A program made the translations under genes and the position numbers. Of a stretch of DNA of 64,000 nt, positions 63,005-64,000 are shown piece by piece; within the stretch, counting starts at the first letter, position 1, and each line of letters starts with the position of its first letter. The DNA is taken from assembly GCF_029319185.1 (NCBI RefSeq), contig NZ_CP119754.1, positions 4,216,001 through 4,280,000 of the forward strand, given 5' to 3'. The notes beneath the pieces are model-generated. The model did not search any database, had not been told where the DNA came from, and was given only the letters and a program-made list of their open reading frames with translations. The stretch is from Superficieibacter sp. HKU1. GTDB lineage: Bacteria > Pseudomonadota > Gammaproteobacteria > Enterobacterales > Enterobacteriaceae.

Positions 63005-64000
63005 CTCACTTCTTCCGGCCACAGCATCTGACGGTGCAGTGGCATATCACTGACAGCTGTAATTTGCGCTGCCAGCACTGTTATCAACCTGACTATCAGG
63101 GAAAGCGTAATTCTCTGACTGAGTTAATCACTACTGCGGAAGAGATCCTGCAATTTCACCGACAACTTGCCGGGACCCATCAACTCCCTTTACTATTAAC
63201 ATTAACTGGCGGTGAGCCTTTTGCGCATCCTGACTTTATGCACCTACTCGAATTTCTTGATACGCATCCGCTGCGCCCACAAATCGCCATACTAACGAAT
63301 GGAACATTGCTTACCGACAGACGTCTGGAAAAACTCTCGCGGATCCGTCTGGCGTTTATCCAGCTCAGTCTTGACGGCGATGAAAAAACACATGATGAGA
63401 TCCGCGGTAAAGGTAATTTCAATCGTGTGCTGGCCGCGACAGTAAAGCTTAATGTGCTTAACAAACGAATACTATGGTCTTTTACCGTTCATAAAAAGAA
63501 TGCGCACACTTTTGCGCATGTCGCCGCGTTAGCTAAAAAATATCAGGTTAATCGTCTGTGGTTTGATCGGCTTATTCCTTACAAAGAGGATCTTCCTGAT
63601 ATTCTTGATCGACAACAAACACAGCAATTTTTTCAGTCCGCCTGGTTAATTAAGAAGAAGACGGAAAGAAAGCCGCTCATCTCTCTTTTTACTAAAAGAG
63701 AGAACAAAACTGAAGTGGCAATGTTAAGAGCATTACAATTTCAGTACAGTGCTACAACGCCATATCGCTGTCAGGCTGGCGCAGGGCTAATAACTATTAT
63801 GCCTGATGGCGAAATATACCCGTGCCGCAGACTTCCCGTTTCCGTGGGAAATATGCATCAAACTCCACTGATGACGCTGTATCAAACTGCGCCGCTGTTA
63901 AAACAATTGCGCGATTTTACTCACCCAGCCGCTTGCACAAAATGTCTCTTTAAATCCCAGTGTCGGGGTGGACTGCGTTGTCTGGCGTGGGCAGTTAATA
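63001..64000 (+). CDS. Radical SAM/SPASM-like enzyme, partial
   Basis: At least 333 residues; it runs off the window. The [4Fe-4S] site CNLRCQHC is at residues 20-27 (CxxxCxxC), followed by the SAM-contacting LTLTGGEPFAHPDF and ILTNGTLL segments. The C-terminal part has more cysteines: RCQAGAG (257), PDGEIYPCRR (275) and CTKCLFKSQCRGGLRC (312-326), the pattern of a SPASM or twitch auxiliary-cluster domain found in peptide-modifying enzymes such as AnSME and sactisynthases. It starts four bases inside the previous gene, so both are made together. The likely substrate is the Cys-rich tail; the reaction is unknown. Confidence 0.9.
   Translation, partial: MTHFFRPQHLTVQWHITDSCNLRCQHCYQPDYQGKRNSLTELITTAEEILQFHRQLAGTHQLPLLLTLTGGEPFAHPDFMHLLEFLDTHPLRPQIAILTNGTLLTDRRLEKLSRIRLAFIQLSLDGDEKTHDEIRGKGNFNRVLAATVKLNVLNKRILWSFTVHKKNAHTFAHVAALAKKYQVNRLWFDRLIPYKEDLPDILDRQQTQQFFQSAWLIKKKTERKPLISLFTKRENKTEVAMLRALQFQYSATTPYRCQAGAGLITIMPDGEIYPCRRLPVSVGNMHQTPLMTLYQTAPLLKQLRDFTHPAACTKCLFKSQCRGGLRCLAWAVN

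Noticed and set aside
62775..63053. A 92-codon frame over the Cys-rich tail in another frame
   Set aside because: Produces only Val/Ala repeats from the GGC/AGC/TGT pattern; the Cys-rich frame is coupled to the radical SAM gene and is the credible one.

Overview
The window is an enterobacterial chromosome segment. The house-keeping proteins (GlmM, FolP, FtsH, ObgE, MurA, Mla, Lpt, RpoN, ArcB, TamA/B, YtfL/K/J) are close to their Escherichia coli counterparts. The first 9 kb is a type IVb pilus operon of the CFA/III (cof), longus (lng) and Citrobacter CFC (cfc) kind. Together these point to Citrobacter, most probably C. rodentium. That identification is an inference from gene content; no database was searched.

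Layout. 1-8.9 kb: minus-strand pilus operon cfcA-cfcI (major pilin, large minor pilin, secretin, assembly proteins, ATPase, platform protein cut by the window edge). 8.9-9.7 kb: gene-free, AT-rich, with a REP element and paired hairpins. 9.7-42.1 kb: the E. coli glmM-to-arcB neighbourhood in conserved order (glmM, folP, ftsH, rlmE / yhbY / greA / dacB / obgE, yhbE, rpmA, rplU / ispB / sfsB / murA, ibaG / mlaBCDEF / kdsD, kdsC, lptCAB, rpoN, hpf, ptsN, rapZ, npr / yrbL / mtgA, elbB / arcZ / arcB). It has three local changes: an extra opgB-like phosphoglycerol transferase between dacB and obgE, a decayed yrbG between mlaF and kdsD, and FtsH shortened by seven residues. 42.2-62.0 kb: the sequence jumps, with no visible insertion sequence, to the E. 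coli ytfP-tamB-tamA-msrA / ytfL-ytfK-ytfJ neighbourhood. A ten-kilobase sugar-utilisation island sits between msrA and ytfL: an 864-residue modular protein, a LacI-type regulator, four Gfo/Idh/MocA dehydrogenase paralogues in a row and a GPH-family transporter. 62.1-64.0 kb: a membrane protein with a Cys-Gly-Ser-rich tail, split over two overlapping frames, followed by an overlapping radical SAM/SPASM-like enzyme that runs off the window.

How the parts work together. The core block carries envelope biogenesis: peptidoglycan precursors and processing (glmM, murA, dacB, mtgA), LPS Kdo synthesis and export (kdsD, kdsC, lptC, lptA, lptB), outer-membrane lipid asymmetry (mlaFEDCB) and protein export or quality control (tamA/B, ftsH). 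It also carries the nitrogen PTS and RpoN group and the Arc redox sensor with its antisense-oriented sRNA ArcZ. The accessory blocks are a colonisation pilus, a catabolic island probably acting on unusual glycosides, and the radical SAM cluster. The two least explained systems are the four-dehydrogenase island and the Cys-rich protein/radical SAM pair. Two accessory genes (opgB-like and the Cys-rich protein) are each out of frame by one base at a seven-base homopolymer, which could be decay, slippage or base-calling error.
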